From: an uncultured Phenylobacterium sp.
GTDB taxonomy: Bacteria > Pseudomonadota > Alphaproteobacteria > Caulobacterales > Caulobacteraceae
Reading direction: 5' to 3'
Assembly: GCA_945952355.1 (NCBI GenBank)
Contig: CAMFIW010000148.1
Span: forward strand, 1-6,967
DNA: 6,967 nucleotides
This document shows, piece by piece, positions 5,646 through 6,967 of the stretch. Made by a program: the position numbers and the translations under genes. The notes beneath the pieces were generated by a model. The model was given only the letters and a program-made list of their open reading frames with translations. It did not search any database and had not been told where the DNA came from. How positions within the stretch are numbered: position 1 is the stretch's first letter; every line of letters begins with the position of its first letter.

Positions 5646-5840
5646 CTAGCCGGCGCGTGAAATAGGGCGCGAGCTCGTCGTCGAGGCGCACGGTAGCGCC
5701 GGGCGACGCGGTGACCGGGTCATAAGTGGCGCCCAGCCCGTCCGGCGCATCGGCGCCGAATTCACCGTCCAGCGGATGGCGGAGAACGCCGCCTCCAACA
5801 GCGCCGGGTCGTCGGCGCGGAGCGGCGTGATCTCCAGCAT
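5646..5840 (-). pseudogene. Small ORF after the oligopeptidase gene, apparently frameshifted
   Basis: An ATG at 5840 follows the oligopeptidase stop codon by 3 bp, so it is probably translationally coupled. The frame runs 64 codons to a TAG at 5646-5648. Only the first 25 codons (MLEITPLRADDPALLEAAFS, AIRWT) have normal GC-rich third positions. From about 5768 the -1 frame carries the coding signal instead, reading DGEFGADAPDGLGATYDPVT, then ASPGATVRLDDELAPYFTRR. Loss of a single G in the sequence now reading TGGAC (ancestral TGGGAC) would explain this and restore a continuous AIRWDGEFGADA. The restored frame has no stop before the convergent padR gene, so the 3' end also looks lost or replaced. 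I do not recognise the family; the N-terminus vaguely resembles acetyltransferase starts, which is not enough for a call. A sequencing error is possible. Confidence 0.5.
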
Positions 5841-5843
5841 GGC

Positions 5844-6967
5844 TCAGTCCATCAGCTTTTCGGCCAGGTACACATAGTGCCGGGCCCAGCGGCGAGCGTT
5901 CAGCTCGGGGTCGGCGTCGTTGGCGTGGCCGCCATAGGTCTGCTCGTAATAGAGATAGGGCACGCCCATGGCCTCGAGCTTCGCCGCATACTTCCGCGCA
6001 TGGCCGGGATGGACCCGGTCGTCGTGGGTGTTGGTGGTGATGTAGGCCTCGGGATAGGCCACGCCGGGCTTCAGGTTCTGGTAGCCGGAATATTTGGCGA
6101 TGAAGGCGGCGTCGGCGGGCGTGTCGGGGTCGCCGTACTCGCCGATCCACGAGGCCCCGGCCGACAGCTTGTGATAGCGCAGCATGTCGACCAGCGGACT
6201 CTCGACGACGACAGCGTTCCAGAGTTCCGGGTGCTGGGTCATCGAGACCGTGGTCAGCACCCCGCCGTTCGAGCGGCCATAGATGCCGAGCCGGCGCGGC
6301 GAGGTCAGGCCCCGGGCGGTCATGTCCCTGGCGACGGCGGCGAAGTCGTCGAAGGCGAGCTGGCGATGTTCGCGCAACACCGCCTCGTGCCAGGCCGGGC
6401 CGAACTCTCCACCGCCGCGGATGTTGGCGATGACGTAGGCGCCGCCGCGTTCCAGCCAGATCTTCCCCATCTCCGGCAGGTAGATCGGCGGTTTGGAGAG
6501 CTCGAAGCCGCCATAGCCGTACATGATGGTGGGTGTGGAGCCGTCCAGCTTGGCGGCCTTCGGGCGGACCACGAAATACGGGATCTTGGTCCCGTCGGAC
6601 GAGATCGCCTGATATTGCTCGACGATGTCCTTGGAGGCGTCGAAGCGCGGCGGCAGGGCCTTGACCTTGGCGGTCAGGCCGGTGGCGCCGTCGGCCAGCC
6701 AAAGGCTGGTCGGGTCCAGGAAGCCCTCGGCCGAGATGAAGAGCTGGTCGTCCTGCGATCCGGTCGAGCGGATGGTGAAGGTGGCGTCCTTGGGAAGCGC
6801 GAGCCGCTCGCCCACCCACCTGCCGCGGGCCAGGTCGAACACTTCGACGGCGCCCTTCACCTCATCCAGCAGGTTGATCACCACCTTGCCGGCCGTGCCG
6901 TCGACCTCCTCGATCGCCTGGCGGTCGGTGGGCTGGAAGACGAGCTCCGGGTTCGATCCGAACTGGC
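5844..6967 (-). CDS. Prolyl oligopeptidase family serine peptidase (S9), 5' end outside the window
   Basis: This holds the last 373 residues of a peptidase that cleaves short peptides after proline; the start lies beyond the right edge. The frame is open to the edge, reading QFGSNPELVFQPTDRQAIEE before the GTG at 6884 that could be mistaken for a start. Residues about 1-110 belong to the end of the beta-propeller gating domain; the rest is the alpha/beta-hydrolase domain. The catalytic triad is complete: Ser in IYGRSNGG (codon 6270-6272), Asp as the first D of THDDRVHPGH (codon 6021-6023) and His in YGGHAND (codon 5925-5927). Also present are the GYGGFELS oxyanion-region motif and the ANIRGGGEFGPAWHEAVLRE signature of the S9A group, with DDR supplying the substrate-binding Arg. 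No signal peptide can be judged because the N-terminus is missing. The stop is 3 bp before the small broken ORF. Family S9A proteins are usually about 680-720 aa, so roughly half is missing. Confidence 0.95.
   Translation of the reverse strand, partial: QFGSNPELVFQPTDRQAIEEVDGTAGKVVINLLDEVKGAVEVFDLARGRWVGERLALPKDATFTIRSTGSQDDQLFISAEGFLDPTSLWLADGATGLTAKVKALPPRFDASKDIVEQYQAISSDGTKIPYFVVRPKAAKLDGSTPTIMYGYGGFELSKPPIYLPEMGKIWLERGGAYVIANIRGGGEFGPAWHEAVLREHRQLAFDDFAAVARDMTARGLTSPRRLGIYGRSNGGVLTTVSMTQHPELWNAVVVESPLVDMLRYHKLSAGASWIGEYGDPDTPADAAFIAKYSGYQNLKPGVAYPEAYITTNTHDDRVHPGHARKYAAKLEAMGVPYLYYEQTYGGHANDADPELNARRWARHYVYLAEKLMD

Noticed and set aside
5068..6819. Very long open frame (583 codons) on the minus strand across the oligopeptidase gene and padR
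   Set aside because: Its translation is Arg/Gly/Pro-rich low-complexity over the oligopeptidase gene and antisense to padR. It is open only because stop codons are rare in this GC-rich DNA. Only the short piece at about 5650-5768 shows coding signal, and that is treated as the frameshifted ORF.
6882..6884. GTG as the start of the oligopeptidase gene
   Set aside because: The same frame continues to the window edge with a sequence typical of the S9A propeller domain (NPELVFQPTDRQ), so this GTG is an internal Val codon.

Overview
The window is GC-rich DNA with strong G/C preference at third codon positions. It reads as the chromosome of an alphaproteobacterium, most likely of the Caulobacterales (Caulobacter/Phenylobacterium type). 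This placement is inferred from gene families: a LuxR-type HTH protein with a C-terminal membrane anchor, a compact XRE regulator, an alphaproteobacterial-looking small inner-membrane protein, and gshB next to comM. No tRNA, rRNA, IS element, CRISPR array or prophage gene was seen.

Left part (1-2298): an XRE-family HTH regulator on the minus strand lies divergent from a LuxR-type HTH gene on the plus strand. The LuxR frame stays open from the DNA-binding domain to a C-terminal transmembrane helix. Its middle, however, carries a clearly coding second gene in the +1 frame (826-1233), so one stretch appears to serve two frames. Just before the nested gene is a cluster of mutually exclusive inverted repeats (737-773). 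A small helical protein of unknown function and a small multi-pass membrane protein follow.

Middle part (2262-4875, minus strand): comM (AAA+ helicase of natural transformation, YifB/Mg-chelatase-like) and, upstream of it, gshB (glutathione synthetase). Both look complete. The start codons chosen here are internal to the longest open frames and rest on ribosome-binding sites and family N-termini.

Right part (4876-6967): a 198-bp AT-rich intergenic region with repeated TTCGATAT-type boxes separates gshB from a divergent PadR-family regulator with a histidine-rich N-terminus, a layout that recalls the metal-sensing regulator YqjI. Tail-to-tail with padR lie the 3' part of a prolyl oligopeptidase (S9) gene, cut by the window edge, and a small, apparently frameshifted ORF directly downstream of it.

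The window has two housekeeping genes (gshB, comM) within a set of local regulators. The parts most worth checking are the nested gene in the LuxR reading frame with its competing hairpins, and the His-rich PadR with its putative operator array shared with gshB.
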